DNA of 64,000 nucleotides from Alteromonas sp. BL110 (GCF_003443615.1 NZ_CP031967.1:744001-808000), one strand, 5' to 3'. Positions 1-9,832 are shown, counted from the stretch's first letter. Notes: a model not told the origin generated them from the sequence alone. Program-made: numbers and translations.

Positions 1-1
1 A

Positions 2-1111
2 GAAGCTAGACCAGAAAAAAAAGAAAGCGCTACAGCTGGCTCAATCAAAGATGAAAACCCTCACTACCGTTCTATTTTAGTTGAGCTTAACCATCTAATT
101 ACTTCTTATGCTCAGAAAAAACCAAGTGATCAGCAGCTTAATGATATTAAGCAACGTCTTGATGAAGGTATGGATAATGAGCAGCTACTTAAGAGTTGCG
201 TTGTAATTTTACGCATGATCGTGCAAGACGCAATGTCAGAGGCAAGCTTAACAGGGAAAGTGATTCAAAGCCTTCATCGTTCACTTGGCGAAATAAGCAA
301 CGACGTGAATACAACCATAGAAAATAGCCAAGTACAGTTCGAGCAACGCAAAGCTGGTACAGAGCAAATTAAACGGCATATTAGTTATATTGAGGAAACT
401 GTATCAGAGAGCGACTCCTTAGAATCACTGAAAGAGCAAACCCAGCTTCGCGTAGAAAAACTTGTCGCAACCTTAAGCGAGCAGCAAGACAGCGATGAGC
501 AGGGGCAAGAAGCACTTTTGGCTCTGTTATCGACCATGCAATCGCGCATCGATACATTGCAACAGCAAACCAGTGTTTATAAAAAGAAGCTGGCTGAGCA
601 AGCGATGCAAAGTCGCACCGACCCGCTCACACGTTTACCAAATAGACAGGCTTATAACGAGAAACTGGATGCCGCTTTTGCTAACTATAAGGAAAATGGA
701 ACAACACTTGCAGTCGCCGTTGTAGATATCGATCATTTCAAATCTATCAACGATAGATTTGGCCACGCCGCCGGAGACAAAACCCTTCAAGTGGTGAGTA
801 AGTTTTTGAAACAAAACCTTTCTGAAAACGACTTTGTTGCGCGGTGGGGAGGAGAAGAGTTCGTGATGCTACTGCCTGAATCGCAGATGACAGAGATTGA
901 CGAAAAGCTCAATGAAATTAGAACTAAACTGGCTGCTATGCCGTTTAAATTTAAGCAAGAGAAAGTAAAAATCACTGCATCATTTGGCGCGTCCTGCTTT
1001 GGTAATGAAGACACAACAGAAACGGTTTTTGAGCGCGCGGATGAATACCTCTATAAAGCGAAGCGAAACGGTCGCAACCTTGTAGTAACTGATTTAAGCA
1101 CTGACTTATAG
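2..1111 (+). CDS. GGDEF-domain protein, probable diguanylate cyclase (5' end outside window)
   Basis: The frame is open from base 2, so the gene begins before the window; the first ATG inside (170) is probably internal. The C-terminal half is a GGDEF domain, which makes cyclic di-GMP from two GTP. The active-site motif is ARWGGEEF near bases 840-860, and the upstream metal-binding segment VDIDHFKSIND is present. The usual RxxD inhibitory I-site is absent: the place reads SEND. The N-terminal part is charged, Gln/Glu-rich and probably coiled-coil, with no membrane segment or recognised sensor domain in view. It ends 10 bases before ppnN and is probably cotranscribed with it. The family call is firm; activity is inferred from intact motifs. 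Confidence 0.88.
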   Translation, partial: EARPEKKESATAGSIKDENPHYRSILVELNHLITSYAQKKPSDQQLNDIKQRLDEGMDNEQLLKSCVVILRMIVQDAMSEASLTGKVIQSLHRSLGEISNDVNTTIENSQVQFEQRKAGTEQIKRHISYIEETVSESDSLESLKEQTQLRVEKLVATLSEQQDSDEQGQEALLALLSTMQSRIDTLQQQTSVYKKKLAEQAMQSRTDPLTRLPNRQAYNEKLDAAFANYKENGTTLAVAVVDIDHFKSINDRFGHAAGDKTLQVVSKFLKQNLSENDFVARWGGEEFVMLLPESQMTEIDEKLNEIRTKLAAMPFKFKQEKVKITASFGASCFGNEDTTETVFERADEYLYKAKRNGRNLVVTDLSTDL

Positions 1112-1121
1112 GGTGTGAAGT

Positions 1122-2483
1122 ATGAAGAAAGTACAGCTTAACCCCGTTGGCTCGATGAGTCAGCTTTCACAAGTAGAAGTCTCTCGACTGCAAGACACAA
1201 CGAATAGCGAGCTCTTTGCTATGTTCAGGAACTGCTGCCTTGCAGTATTGAACAGCGGTGTGGATGAAGATAACTTTGAAGCGCTTTTCGCCCCTTTTGA
1301 GAATTTTGAAATAAAACTCATACGCCGTGAGCGAGGCGTAAAGATTGAGCTTGTTAATCCGCCGGAAGTCGCATTTGTAGACGAAAAGCTTGTTCGCGGT
1401 GTTCATGAGCATTTATTTGCTGTTCTACGCGATTTGCTTTACATGGGCAATAAGTATGCTTTTCTTCATCAAACAGCGCCTGCTGAGGGGAACGAGATCA
1501 CCGATATGGTGTTCGACATGCTGCGTCACGCTAAAGCGCTTGAAGGTAACGATAGCGTAAATACGATAGTGTGCTGGGGCGGTCACTCTATCAATCAAGT
1601 CGAGTATAAGTACACGAAAGAAGTGGGCTATCAACTAGGCCTGCGCGATATGAATATTTGTACTGGATGTGGTCCCGGCGCAATGAAAGGTCCAATGAAA
1701 GGGGCGACGATAGGTCATGCCAAGCAACGTCACAAATCCGGTCGATACATAGGTATTTCTGAACCCAGTATTATTGCCGCAGAGCCGCCTAATGCGATTG
1801 TGAACGAGCTTATTATCATGCCAGATATCGAAAAGCGTTTAGAAGCCTTCGTGAGATTAGGGCATGGTATCATTGTATTCCCTGGCGGCGTAGGAACAGC
1901 TGAAGAACTGCTTTATTTACTTGGTATATTGATGAATGAGCGCAACGCGCAACAACCATTCCCCTTTATTTTAACCGGTCCTGCAGGCAGCGAAGAGTAT
2001 TTCGAAGCCATAGATACCTTCGTAGGTGCCACGTTAGGCGCACAAGCTCAGTCAAAATATCAGATTATCGTGGATGATCCTGAAGAAGTAGCCCGCACTA
2101 TGAGCAGGCACCTAGAAAAAGTGAGAAAGTTTAGAGGTGCGATGGGTGATGCTTTCAGCTTTAACTGGTCCCTCAAAATCGAACAGGACTTCCAACAACC
2201 TTTCATACCCACTCATGAAAGTATGGCGGCACTACAGCTTCACTTAGATCAAAGTAAAAGTGACCTTGCTGCAAATTTACGTAAAGCATTTTCAGGTATT
2301 GTTGCTGGGAACGTTAAAGCCGAGGGCATTGCACAAATTAAAAAACACGGGCCCTTTGAGCTTACCGGCGATAGTAAGCTTATGGAAAAGGTCGATACGT
2401 TATTAGAGTCATTTGTAAAACAACATAGAATGAAGCTTCCAGGAAGCGCTTACGAACCTTGTTATATTGTGAAAAATGGCTGA
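1122..2483 (+). CDS. ppnN: Pyrimidine/purine nucleotide 5'-monophosphate nucleosidase (LOG family)
   Basis: PpnN (YgdH) hydrolyses nucleoside monophosphates to free base and ribose 5-phosphate; in E. coli it is linked to (p)ppGpp and nucleotide salvage. The 453 residues match the E. coli length closely. The lysine-decarboxylase-like (LOG) core carries the signature PGGVGTAEE near residue 252 and a GxGPGAMKGPMKGA stretch near residue 185, flanked by the extra N- and C-terminal regions typical of PpnN and absent from short LOG proteins. It is cytosolic, with no signal peptide. It follows the GGDEF gene by 10 bases on the same strand. Confidence 0.92.
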   Translation: MKKVQLNPVGSMSQLSQVEVSRLQDTTNSELFAMFRNCCLAVLNSGVDEDNFEALFAPFENFEIKLIRRERGVKIELVNPPEVAFVDEKLVRGVHEHLFAVLRDLLYMGNKYAFLHQTAPAEGNEITDMVFDMLRHAKALEGNDSVNTIVCWGGHSINQVEYKYTKEVGYQLGLRDMNICTGCGPGAMKGPMKGATIGHAKQRHKSGRYIGISEPSIIAAEPPNAIVNELIIMPDIEKRLEAFVRLGHGIIVFPGGVGTAEELLYLLGILMNERNAQQPFPFILTGPAGSEEYFEAIDTFVGATLGAQAQSKYQIIVDDPEEVARTMSRHLEKVRKFRGAMGDAFSFNWSLKIEQDFQQPFIPTHESMAALQLHLDQSKSDLAANLRKAFSGIVAGNVKAEGIAQIKKHGPFELTGDSKLMEKVDTLLESFVKQHRMKLPGSAYEPCYIVKNG

Positions 2484-2680
2484 CAAAGCGAAATAAAAAG
2501 GTGACGCATTTGCTTACGTTTACTACTTATGTTTAATAGGCGTTTTAGGGTACACTTGCCTAGAGTGTTGTTAAGCAGAAAAATGTTACGAGCAGCGAGT
2601 TTTCCTTGTTAAATGCTCATGCTTTTTGGCACTAATGCCCCTCACGAACATTTGAGTAGAGAAAACGAGAAGTAACGGTC

Positions 2681-3055
2681 ATGAATACCAAGGTTATTCG
2701 TCTAATTTTAGCTGGCGTCGCGTTATATGCGGTGTTTGTTTTTATGGTTATCGCTTTTTATCCTGATAAACCTGAAAATATGGACTGGAAAGACCGTGAA
2801 GAGTACAACCGCGTCCAAATTACTAAATTGAAGCTGGGCAGTACGCGAGAAGAGGTGCTTGCTTTGCTGGGCTCGCCTGATATCACAGAGGCTAAACGGC
2901 AAGGCACAACAGCGATTCAAGTAATGTTTTTTAGAACTCAGCACGTACGCGCAGACGGCTTAACAACACAAGATGAGTGCACGCCTTTGCTGTTCGAAAA
3001 TGATAAGCTTATAGCTTGGGGTGAAGGGGCTTACTCCAGCTATCAAAAAAGTTAA
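2681..3055 (+). CDS. DUF3192-family small membrane-anchored protein
   Basis: A 124-residue protein with one N-terminal hydrophobic segment (about residues 6-27) and a periplasmic remainder. The part from residue 45 (KLKLGSTREEVLALLGSPDITE) resembles the SmpA/OmlA (BamE-like) fold seen in the DUF3192 family. A likely disulfide cysteine lies in DECTPL. Its function is unknown. It ends 11 bases before the next gene on the same strand, so the two may be cotranscribed. The family assignment is from memory of the sequence pattern. Confidence 0.72.
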   Translation: MNTKVIRLILAGVALYAVFVFMVIAFYPDKPENMDWKDREEYNRVQITKLKLGSTREEVLALLGSPDITEAKRQGTTAIQVMFFRTQHVRADGLTTQDECTPLLFENDKLIAWGEGAYSSYQKS

Positions 3056-3066
3056 AAGGATGGGGA

Positions 3067-4677
3067 GTGACCGGCATCATTTCCACACTTAAACGCCTTG
3101 TTCATATAGGCGAAGCTGAGTTATCAGTTGAGCAGCGTATTAATCATTGGTTAAAAAACGCAAAACGGATATTGACGTTAGTTAATGCAAACCCAGCCCT
3201 AGCTGCGGCCACGCTTCATATCGATAACGACTTACCTAAAGACACGCAACAACTTTTGCTATTGGCACTGTTTGGCAAGCTCTGTCGATTGAACGACCAT
3301 TACCTACAGCACGTTCTCGCCTCTTTACTTGCTACCTTTTGGCTATCAAGCGCTAAAACACCACGAGATAGCATTCCTGAAGTCATTCGCTTTTTGCGTA
3401 AACACAATCTGACCATTTGGCAAGATACGGTAAAATTGCAAAAAGCCTTTCAGACAGGAAAATGCAGTAACTTCATTGCAGATAACCGTCTGAATTTAGC
3501 GCAGAGGCTGTGCCTTCTATCAGGTGTTTTCGCCACAAACGTGAAAAAAAACGATCACCAAGCGGTGTTTACCCGCATAGCCTGTCGCTTACCAGCTTAT
3601 CATCGGCATCATATTGCACCGCTTATTAGACTATTCGAAGGTTTACTTCCTGGAGCAAAAGTATTTGCTGAGGGCGTGCCTGGTGCATTAGTCGATGTGC
3701 AGCAAAACCATGGTTATGTATTCACGCTCAGCAAAGATGACGAAGATGGTAAGTGGCTCCCTTTAACGGCTATTCAAGCTCCGGTGCCATTATCATTGCC
3801 ATTTGAGCATTTTATGGCGCTGTACACTGACACAGCCAGTGCCAGAGTAAACCAGGGAGGTACACCATACCTGCCTTCAACATTCGCTATCCAACAACCT
3901 CCGAAAGCGCTTATTACCATTATCGACGAATTGCAAAAGCAAGATGTAGTGATTGAACAGCTGTGTGAAAAAATTGAAAAAGTCCCCACTTTTAATCACT
4001 TTTTAATGCACATGGCGAGTCAAGACAACAGATTGCAACTGCCTGTTAAAAGTATAAAACAGGCAGTACTAACCTACGGTATAGAACGGGTGGGCGACAT
4101 GCTTATTCAGTTCGCCCTTTTAGAGCGATTAACGCAAAACCAATTTCCTCTTATGGGAATGTGCAAACAAATAACCTTGCTAGCGTGTTCGTTTTCCAGC
4201 TACTTGGCGCAACTTGTAGATTCGAAGTTTACGCCACAATCAGCAGCTTTAACGATGACCTTTATTTGCACCCCTTTATTCACCCTTCCAGGCTTCAAAG
4301 TATCTAAATCCTTGCCCGTCGACCTCGAAAAAACCGTTTCTATTAATAACGCGTTTAAAGTGAAGTCCGATACGCCTTGGCTAGCAATAGCGTCGGAACT
4401 CGCTGGTAGTTGGCACCAAAGTTCTACCTGGCGCGCGGTAATACATCAGTGTGGCAAAGCGAGCACCGAAGTTCCCAAATCGATTCAAAAAGAACAGGCA
4501 GTCTTAGTGTTAAGCTTTTCACTTGCGAAAGCATGCTTATTTAATCAAGATGTTTATACATTACTGCAAGATATTAACGTGAAAACCCTTTTAAGGATTT
4601 TAAGCTTAGAACCCAATGATGTTCTCGATGCGCTTGAGTCTAGTGGGCAACTACTCTTCTGCCCCCTACCTTTATAG
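3067..4677 (+). CDS. HDOD-domain-like protein
   Basis: A 536-residue cytosolic protein. The start is GTG at 3067, chosen because AAGGATGGGG lies just upstream and no in-frame ATG fits; the ATG at 3060 is in another frame and stops quickly. From about residue 280 the pattern fits an HDOD domain (a catalytically dead HD relative used in signalling): a helix with VVIEQLCEKIEKVPTFNHFL followed by SIKQAVLTYGIERVGDMLI, the usual HDOD core. The first 270 residues are not recognised. HDOD proteins often act in cyclic di-GMP or stress signalling. The partner is unknown, and the domain call rests on pattern alone. Confidence 0.6.
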   Translation: MTGIISTLKRLVHIGEAELSVEQRINHWLKNAKRILTLVNANPALAAATLHIDNDLPKDTQQLLLLALFGKLCRLNDHYLQHVLASLLATFWLSSAKTPRDSIPEVIRFLRKHNLTIWQDTVKLQKAFQTGKCSNFIADNRLNLAQRLCLLSGVFATNVKKNDHQAVFTRIACRLPAYHRHHIAPLIRLFEGLLPGAKVFAEGVPGALVDVQQNHGYVFTLSKDDEDGKWLPLTAIQAPVPLSLPFEHFMALYTDTASARVNQGGTPYLPSTFAIQQPPKALITIIDELQKQDVVIEQLCEKIEKVPTFNHFLMHMASQDNRLQLPVKSIKQAVLTYGIERVGDMLIQFALLERLTQNQFPLMGMCKQITLLACSFSSYLAQLVDSKFTPQSAALTMTFICTPLFTLPGFKVSKSLPVDLEKTVSINNAFKVKSDTPWLAIASELAGSWHQSSTWRAVIHQCGKASTEVPKSIQKEQAVLVLSFSLAKACLFNQDVYTLLQDINVKTLLRILSLEPNDVLDALESSGQLLFCPLPL

Positions 4678-5032
4678 CGTTTTTAACGTTTCTTTAGCGG
4701 CGCTCCAGATGTGTTTATACGTTCAATGATAAACATCTGTTGAGTGCTAAGGTATCAACTAGTGTATTTAATACCTTTCAACTTTAAACGATTACTTCCA
4801 CAGTATTTAATAGTCGAAAAAGCCCATTACCAATTAAATTTATCTTTACGAATGGCTATAACTTGCGCCGGCTATCGGGTAAAATAAGACAACTTTTGCC
4901 GTGCTTTACCCCTTTTCCCTACATTTTCCATTATAATATGTACGCAGGCAAAATTTGGCACCTTACGCGCCAAACAAAAAACTTAATAAACCTAACGATT
5001 TTGATAACAGAATTACCAGAGGATCCCTCCAC
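4678..5032. other. Intergenic region before isocitrate dehydrogenase
   Basis: No gene is seen. An imperfect hairpin at 4706-4739 (6 plus 5 base pairs with a two-base bulge) lacks a T-run and is at best a weak terminator for the HDOD-like gene. A perfect -10 hexamer TATAAT lies at 4932-4937, but no good -35 sits at the right distance. It is a candidate promoter only. Confidence 0.4.
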
Positions 5033-6040
5033 ATGACTCAGCAACGTATTACAGTCATTCGCGGTGACGGCATTGGCCCGGACATTATCGATGCGACCAC
5101 AAAAATTCTAGATAAGGTTGGCTGTGACTTTGCCTATGACTATGCCGATGCGGGCTTAGTTGCACTGGAAGAACATGGCGAGCTTCTACCTCAAGAAACA
5201 CTAGACCTTATCGCAAAAAATAAAGTTGCGCTTAAAGGCCCTTTAACTACGCCAGTTGGTGAAGGCTTTACGTCTATCAATGTTAGTCTTCGTAAGCAGT
5301 TTAAACTGTACGCTAACCTTCGCCCTGTAATGTCTTTTAAAGGCACAAAAGCACGTTATGAAGATATTGATATCATCACTGTACGTGAAAACACGCAGGG
5401 TATGTACTCTGGTCTAGGCCAAGTAGTTTCAGAAGACGGCAACGAAGCTGAAGCAATGAGTAAAATTACTCGTGACGGCGCTGAGAAAATCGTAACCTTC
5501 GCCTACGAACTAGCTCGTCGTGAAGGTCGTAAGAAAGTAACCGCGGTTCATAAAGCAAACATTCTTAAGTCAACTTCAGGTCTATTCCTAAAAGTTGCCC
5601 GTGAGGTTGGCGAGCGTTATCCGGATATCGAGTCAGCAGAAATGATTGTTGATAATTGCTGTATGCAGCTTGTGATGAATCCTCACCAGTTTGACGTTAT
5701 CGTAACGACTAACCTTTTCGGCGACATCCTATCTGACCTATGTGCGGGCCTTGTAGGCGGCCTTGGCATGGCACCGGGGGCAAACATCGGTGAAGATTGC
5801 GCAATCTTTGAAGCCGTACACGGTAGTGCTCCAGATATCGCGGGCAAAAACCTTGCGAACCCAACGTCTGTCGTTTTAGCTGCAGCGCAAATGCTTGAAT
5901 ACCTAAACATGGGTGATAAGGCAGAGAAAATTCGCACAGCGTTGAAAGACGTTATTGAGTCTGGCGACCGCACCACACGCGACCTAGGCGGTGAAGCTGG
6001 TACGACAGAATTTACCCAAGCGCTTCTTGATCGTCTATAA
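5033..6040 (+). CDS. icd: Isocitrate dehydrogenase, NAD-type (IDH/IMDH family)
   Basis: It oxidises and decarboxylates isocitrate to 2-oxoglutarate in the TCA cycle. The start is ATG 5033, preceded by AGAGGA at 5018-5023; a longer frame from a TTG at 4955 adds 26 residues with no family match. The product is 335 residues, the short form related to 3-isopropylmalate dehydrogenase rather than the roughly 417-residue NADP enzyme of E. coli. Visible motifs are GDGIGPDI at the N-terminus, the substrate segment VSLRKQFKLYANLRP, and [15 protein letters not shown] near residue 262. The Asp-Ile after HGSAP, where the NADP enzymes carry Lys-Tyr, points to NAD. LeuB in this window is a separate paralogue. 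Confidence 0.88.
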   Translation: MTQQRITVIRGDGIGPDIIDATTKILDKVGCDFAYDYADAGLVALEEHGELLPQETLDLIAKNKVALKGPLTTPVGEGFTSINVSLRKQFKLYANLRPVMSFKGTKARYEDIDIITVRENTQGMYSGLGQVVSEDGNEAEAMSKITRDGAEKIVTFAYELARREGRKKVTAVHKANILKSTSGLFLKVAREVGERYPDIESAEMIVDNCCMQLVMNPHQFDVIVTTNLFGDILSDLCAGLVGGLGMAPGANIGEDCAIFEAVHGSAPDIAGKNLANPTSVVLAAAQMLEYLNMGDKAEKIRTALKDVIESGDRTTRDLGGEAGTTEFTQALLDRL

Positions 6041-6376
6041 GCGTCTCGTGCTGTAGTACTGTTATTATTTTAAAACGGGCTCTCTAGCCCGTTTTTTTAT
6101 ACATTACTCTCCACTTTTTGAATAAAAACTGTACTAAAACTGGACTACCGCTTTTTCACCCCGCCTCTATTATCTTGCTTGTACATGCAGAGGTGCTTCG
6201 CGCTTTATTACTAATCGTTACATCGAATAGGCTGTAATCTTTATGGTCAAGTTAGATTCGATAGTATTAAGACTAGAAAGCGTCAGAGCACTGTGGGTAC
6301 ATAACTTTAATCCCATTTAGCTAAAACGTAATACCAGAAAAACAGGTCGCGTATTTAGCAACACATACAAGGAAAG
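6041..6376. other. Intergenic region between icd and the comEA-like gene
   Basis: It holds the icd terminator near its start; the rest is non-coding by inspection. The ribosome-binding site AAGGAAAG of the next gene lies just before 6377. No confident promoter could be named. Confidence 0.4.
6072..6098 (+). terminator. Intrinsic terminator of icd
   Basis: The stem ACGGGC/GCCCGT encloses a six-base loop and is followed by a run of seven T, about 30 bases after the icd stop. A flanking A-run makes it partly bidirectional. Confidence 0.85.
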
Positions 6377-6694
6377 ATGATGAAAAAATTAATCTCTGGC
6401 TTACTCGTACTATCAGCACTAGCTATACAAGCTCCTGTGGTTAATGCTGAAGTTGAAAGCAGTAAACACACACAAAGTAGCGAATTGACAAACCTCCAAC
6501 AACGTATCGACTTAAACTCAGCGACTGTGGAGCAGTTAGTTTCACTACCAGGTGTTGGTCAATCCAAAGCAAAAGCGATTATTAAGTACCGTGAAGAAGT
6601 GGGACCGTTTCTTGAAGTCGCGCAACTAACCCAAGTAAAAGGTATTGGCGAAAAAATGCTAAGCAAGATAGAAAACTATGTTCTTGTTAAATAG
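6377..6694 (+). CDS. ComEA-like helix-hairpin-helix DNA-binding protein, exported
   Basis: A 105-residue protein with a signal peptide (MMKKLISGLLVLSALAIQAP, cleavage probably after VNA near residue 24) and a tandem helix-hairpin-helix domain: IDLNSATVEQLVSLPGVGQS and the second hairpin VKGIGEKMLSKIENY. Gammaproteobacterial ComEA proteins bind incoming DNA in the periplasm during natural transformation, and the size and layout match. A second ATG directly follows the first, so the start may be 6380. AAGGAAAG provides the ribosome-binding site. It stands alone, convergent with galU. Whether this strain takes up DNA cannot be read here. Confidence 0.85.
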   Translation: MMKKLISGLLVLSALAIQAPVVNAEVESSKHTQSSELTNLQQRIDLNSATVEQLVSLPGVGQSKAKAIIKYREEVGPFLEVAQLTQVKGIGEKMLSKIENYVLVK

Positions 6695-6767
6695 ACGATA
6701 GGTAACTTAGCGTCTCGCCTTCAAAATTAGCATCGCTAGTTTTCCAGCTAGATAAAAACTAAAAATA

Positions 6768-6797
6768 AAAAAATGCGCCTATTAGGCGCATTTTTTC
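6768..6797. terminator. Bidirectional terminator between comEA-like gene and galU
   Basis: The stem AAAATGCGCCT/AGGCGCATTTT with a short loop is flanked by an A-run on one side and a T-run on the other. It can serve both convergent genes. Confidence 0.85.
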
Positions 6798-6850
6798 TAA
6801 ATAGTAAGTAGAGCAAACAGCTACTAGAGATAGTTAGCTGAGTAATACGT

Positions 6851-7744
6851 CTATTTCACTACAGACGCTAAGTACTCTTTAAACTCATCACCTAAAGAAG
6901 GATGGCGTAATGCATATTCCACATTAGCTTTCATGTAGCCTAACTTACTTCCGCAATCGTGGCTCTTACCTTTCATGTAGTAAGCATCTACTTGTTCAAG
7001 CTTCATCAGTGCATCAATAGCATCGGTAAGTTGAACTTCACCGCCCGCACCTGGTGGTGTGAACTCTAGCAAATCCCAAATCTTTTCTGAAAGCACATAT
7101 CTACCAACTACAGCTAGGTCTGAAGGCGCTTCGTCACGAGGTGGCTTTTCAACCATTGCGTGAATTTTCGCTGAGTCACCCGGAGTGATAGCCGCTCCAT
7201 CAAGATCAGCAATACCAAACTTAGAAATATCTTCTTCTGGTACCTGCTCAACCATAACTTGGCTTACACGGCTGGTGTTAAATTTAGCTACCATATCAGC
7301 AAGGTTATCCTTTTTAGGATCACTTGCCACATCGTCAATAATCACATCAGGAAGAACAACAGCAAATGGGGCATCACCAATTAATGGGCGAGCGCACAAT
7401 ACAGCGTGGCCTAATCCGTTAGCTACGCCTTGACGAATGTGCATGATAGTTACGTCTTTCGGACAAATTGACTGCACTTCTTCTAAAAGTTGACGCTTAA
7501 CACGTTTTTCAAGCGTTGCTTCAAGTTCAAATGAAGTATCAAAGTGGTTCTCAATGCTATTTTTACTAGCGTGAGTTACTAGAATAATTTCCTTTACACC
7601 AGCCGCAACACATTCGCTAACAACGTATTGAATTAGTGGCTTATCAACCACAGGCAACATCTCTTTAGGGATAGCTTTCGTTGCCGGAAGCATTCTCGTC
7701 CCAAGACCTGCTACAGGAATTACCGCTTTTTTAACCTGACTCAT
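6851..7744 (-). CDS. galU: UTP-glucose-1-phosphate uridylyltransferase
   Basis: GalU makes UDP-glucose from UTP and glucose 1-phosphate, feeding capsule, LPS and, with the GalE encoded near 18.5 kb, UDP-galactose. At 297 residues it has normal length. The nucleotidyltransferase signature [20 protein letters not shown] lies at residues 12-31 and VEKPP in the sugar-binding half. AAGGAT before the ATG is a good ribosome-binding site. It is cytosolic and monocistronic between a terminator and a roughly 300-base gap. The gap upstream (7745-8040) holds a TATAAT on the minus strand at 7832-7837 without a clear -35. Confidence 0.95.
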   Translation of the reverse strand: MSQVKKAVIPVAGLGTRMLPATKAIPKEMLPVVDKPLIQYVVSECVAAGVKEIILVTHASKNSIENHFDTSFELEATLEKRVKRQLLEEVQSICPKDVTIMHIRQGVANGLGHAVLCARPLIGDAPFAVVLPDVIIDDVASDPKKDNLADMVAKFNTSRVSQVMVEQVPEEDISKFGIADLDGAAITPGDSAKIHAMVEKPPRDEAPSDLAVVGRYVLSEKIWDLLEFTPPGAGGEVQLTDAIDALMKLEQVDAYYMKGKSHDCGSKLGYMKANVEYALRHPSLGDEFKEYLASVVK

Positions 7745-8040
7745 AAGTTAATATCCTTTTTTAAAATCCTAGTTACTCGCTCAAGTCGGCGCCTTGCCGT
7801 CATTTATTTCTTAAGCTTATCTATAATCGCTATTATACAAAAGAGTAATGCAATCGATGTTCCAATTACCTTTTTAGAGCATTTATGTCTTACAAATGGG
7901 CATTACGGTTACTTTTTATTCATTAATGCACAAAACTTGGGATAAATAATATCTAATGCACCAATATAGTGAAAGCGAAGTGAGTATATTTTTCACTTCA
8001 CTTACGAACCATTTAGTTAAAAGTAGCTGATCAGCGACGC

Positions 8041-8913
8041 TTATTTAGCACTCTTCTTTGAGTGAATAGGGCCGCCGTGGCGCATAAAACCATCTTTTAA
8101 CCCGTGACGCATATACTTACCTCTCGCTTTTCCCTGCCCAAAGCAAAATCGATTCACAAGATACCTTACGGGTATTGCACAAACATGACGGAGCTTCCAA
8201 TAAAGCGGAACGTAGCTACGTCTAGCAAGAATAAGCACATTGCGAAACTGATAATAGAGTCTAATGGGAGCACCTTGTTTAAACATAACACCACATACTT
8301 TCACCCTATCATCGCCTTGCCGATGAGGCATACAAGCACTTAACGACTGATAAATGGCCATACCCTTAGCTCGAGCTCGCCAGCACCATTCATGATCAAC
8401 ACCATCAATGAAAAGTGACTCTTCTTTTCCGCCCACTCTCTCAAAAGCACAGCGAGAGATAAGCATGCCTGAGGCAATAATTTGTTTCACTTCTTTCAAG
8501 CTATCAGAGACCTTTTTACCTTTTTGAAGCACACCCTGATCAACACAATCAGAAAATTGACAGTAAATAGAGGGGCCAATAGCGGCGATAGGGTTTTCTT
8601 TCTCCAAGGTAGTAAACTGGCGTAGTAACTCAATAGCAATGGTAGGTGTAAACTGACTATCTTGGTCGAGCAGGAAGGCGTACTCAACACCTTTATCAAA
8701 GAGCTTTTCTAAGCCTATGTTTTGAGCTTTCGCAATTCCCACGTTGGTTTCGCAATGAATGTAAGTGCAGCTAGATGTATTGAAACGCTCATCAACATTG
8801 GCAGAATTATCAACTAATACTAAATCCCATTCAGGCGCTGAAAACGCACTAATAATACTAGAAAGGTGCCCAAAATCGGGGTTATAGAGTATTACGACAA
8901 TCCCTGTTTTCAA
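8041..8913 (-). CDS. Family 2 glycosyltransferase (rhamnosyltransferase-like)
   Basis: A 290-residue GT-A fold enzyme. The N-terminus starts GIVVILYNPD, followed by VLVDNSAN and the metal/sugar-nucleotide motif LLDQDSQF near residue 80. The set resembles rhamnosyltransferases of the RfbF type, but the donor and acceptor sugars cannot be read from sequence. The C-terminal part is basic, fitting loose membrane association. Its start overlaps the stop of the upstream glycosyltransferase by 4 bases (ATGA), so the two are translationally coupled. It probably adds sugars to a surface glycan started by the nearby WecA. Confidence 0.82.
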   Translation of the reverse strand: MKTGIVVILYNPDFGHLSSIISAFSAPEWDLVLVDNSANVDERFNTSSCTYIHCETNVGIAKAQNIGLEKLFDKGVEYAFLLDQDSQFTPTIAIELLRQFTTLEKENPIAAIGPSIYCQFSDCVDQGVLQKGKKVSDSLKEVKQIIASGMLISRCAFERVGGKEESLFIDGVDHEWCWRARAKGMAIYQSLSACMPHRQGDDRVKVCGVMFKQGAPIRLYYQFRNVLILARRSYVPLYWKLRHVCAIPVRYLVNRFCFGQGKARGKYMRHGLKDGFMRHGGPIHSKKSAK

Positions 8914-9797
8914 TGCTTACCAAACCTTTCTAACAAATGCCTGTCGAGCTTGTATGCTAATTTAACCACTTTTCCTGGCATTAAGCGCAACGACAAGACA
9001 CCGCAAGCATAAATAAAGTTATAGGGAGAAAACTGTTTTAATTTGGTGATTGCAAAAATGCGCGCTTTAAATTCATTGAGAGATTTACTTAGTCCACGAC
9101 GCTTATAGAAGTTATTCACTCTTCTAAACTTTAATAACCGGTCCTTCAGATTTCTGAAGATATAACCTTGTGACGCTAGCGAAATCCAGAAGAAATAATC
9201 TTGCGTGTTAAGTAAGTCGCCATTGTATCTGTGACCATCGTGAAACACGTTGTAACGGATTACCACTGTAGGGTGATTAAGCGAGCAACGTCTGGGCAGT
9301 ATTCGGGTTATTTGCTTGTGCGAAGCAGGCATTACTCTGGCCCCCACCTTCTTTCCGCTTTCGTTTATTTCGGTAAGCGCTGAACCGAGTACGGAAATAT
9401 TGCTATGCCGATTTAGGTAAGTGATTTGGCGCAAAAGGCGGTGCTCTTCAGATATATCATCTGCGTCCATTCTCACAAAATAAGAGGGCTTAAACTGCAA
9501 ACCAAAATCGATAGCTGAGTTCATACTACTTGCGAGCCCAACGTTGTGGCTATTTCGCGCTAAAATGATTCTATCGTCGCATTTTGCGGCATCTTTAAGT
9601 GCTTTAGTAATAGGCTCTGGCACCGGGCCGTCAATCACAACGATGAAGAGAAAATCGGTATAGGTTTGGCCAGTTATACTGTTTATAGCCTCTCGCAACC
9701 ATCTCGCATTATCGGCCTCATAAACGGCCATTGCGACAATCGATTCAACATGCGTTTCTTTATTTTCGTTATGAATGACAGAGAATTGATTTATCAA
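8910..9797 (-). CDS. Family 2 glycosyltransferase
   Basis: A 295-residue GT2 enzyme. It shows the opening VAMAVYEADNARWLREAINSI, then the nucleotide-sugar site FVRMDADD near residue 115, and the conserved LNHPTVVIR typical of GT2 proteins of surface polysaccharide clusters. It overlaps the following glycosyltransferase gene by 4 bases. A hairpin separates it from wecA upstream, so the pair may have its own promoter. The substrate is unknown. Confidence 0.83.
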   Translation of the reverse strand: MINQFSVIHNENKETHVESIVAMAVYEADNARWLREAINSITGQTYTDFLFIVVIDGPVPEPITKALKDAAKCDDRIILARNSHNVGLASSMNSAIDFGLQFKPSYFVRMDADDISEEHRLLRQITYLNRHSNISVLGSALTEINESGKKVGARVMPASHKQITRILPRRCSLNHPTVVIRYNVFHDGHRYNGDLLNTQDYFFWISLASQGYIFRNLKDRLLKFRRVNNFYKRRGLSKSLNEFKARIFAITKLKQFSPYNFIYACGVLSLRLMPGKVVKLAYKLDRHLLERFGKH

Positions 9798-9832
9798 GAA
9801 TTTCTTACCAGCAAAAAAAGTAACAGAGAAAA

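Noticed and set aside
4955..5032. A TTG-started 26-residue extension of isocitrate dehydrogenase
   Set aside because: It has no ribosome-binding site and no family match; ATG 5033 has AGAGGA at the right distance.
7977..7999. A hairpin GAAGTGA/TCACTTC downstream of the glycosyltransferase pair
   Set aside because: It has only seven base pairs and no T-run on the minus strand, so it is too weak to call a terminator.
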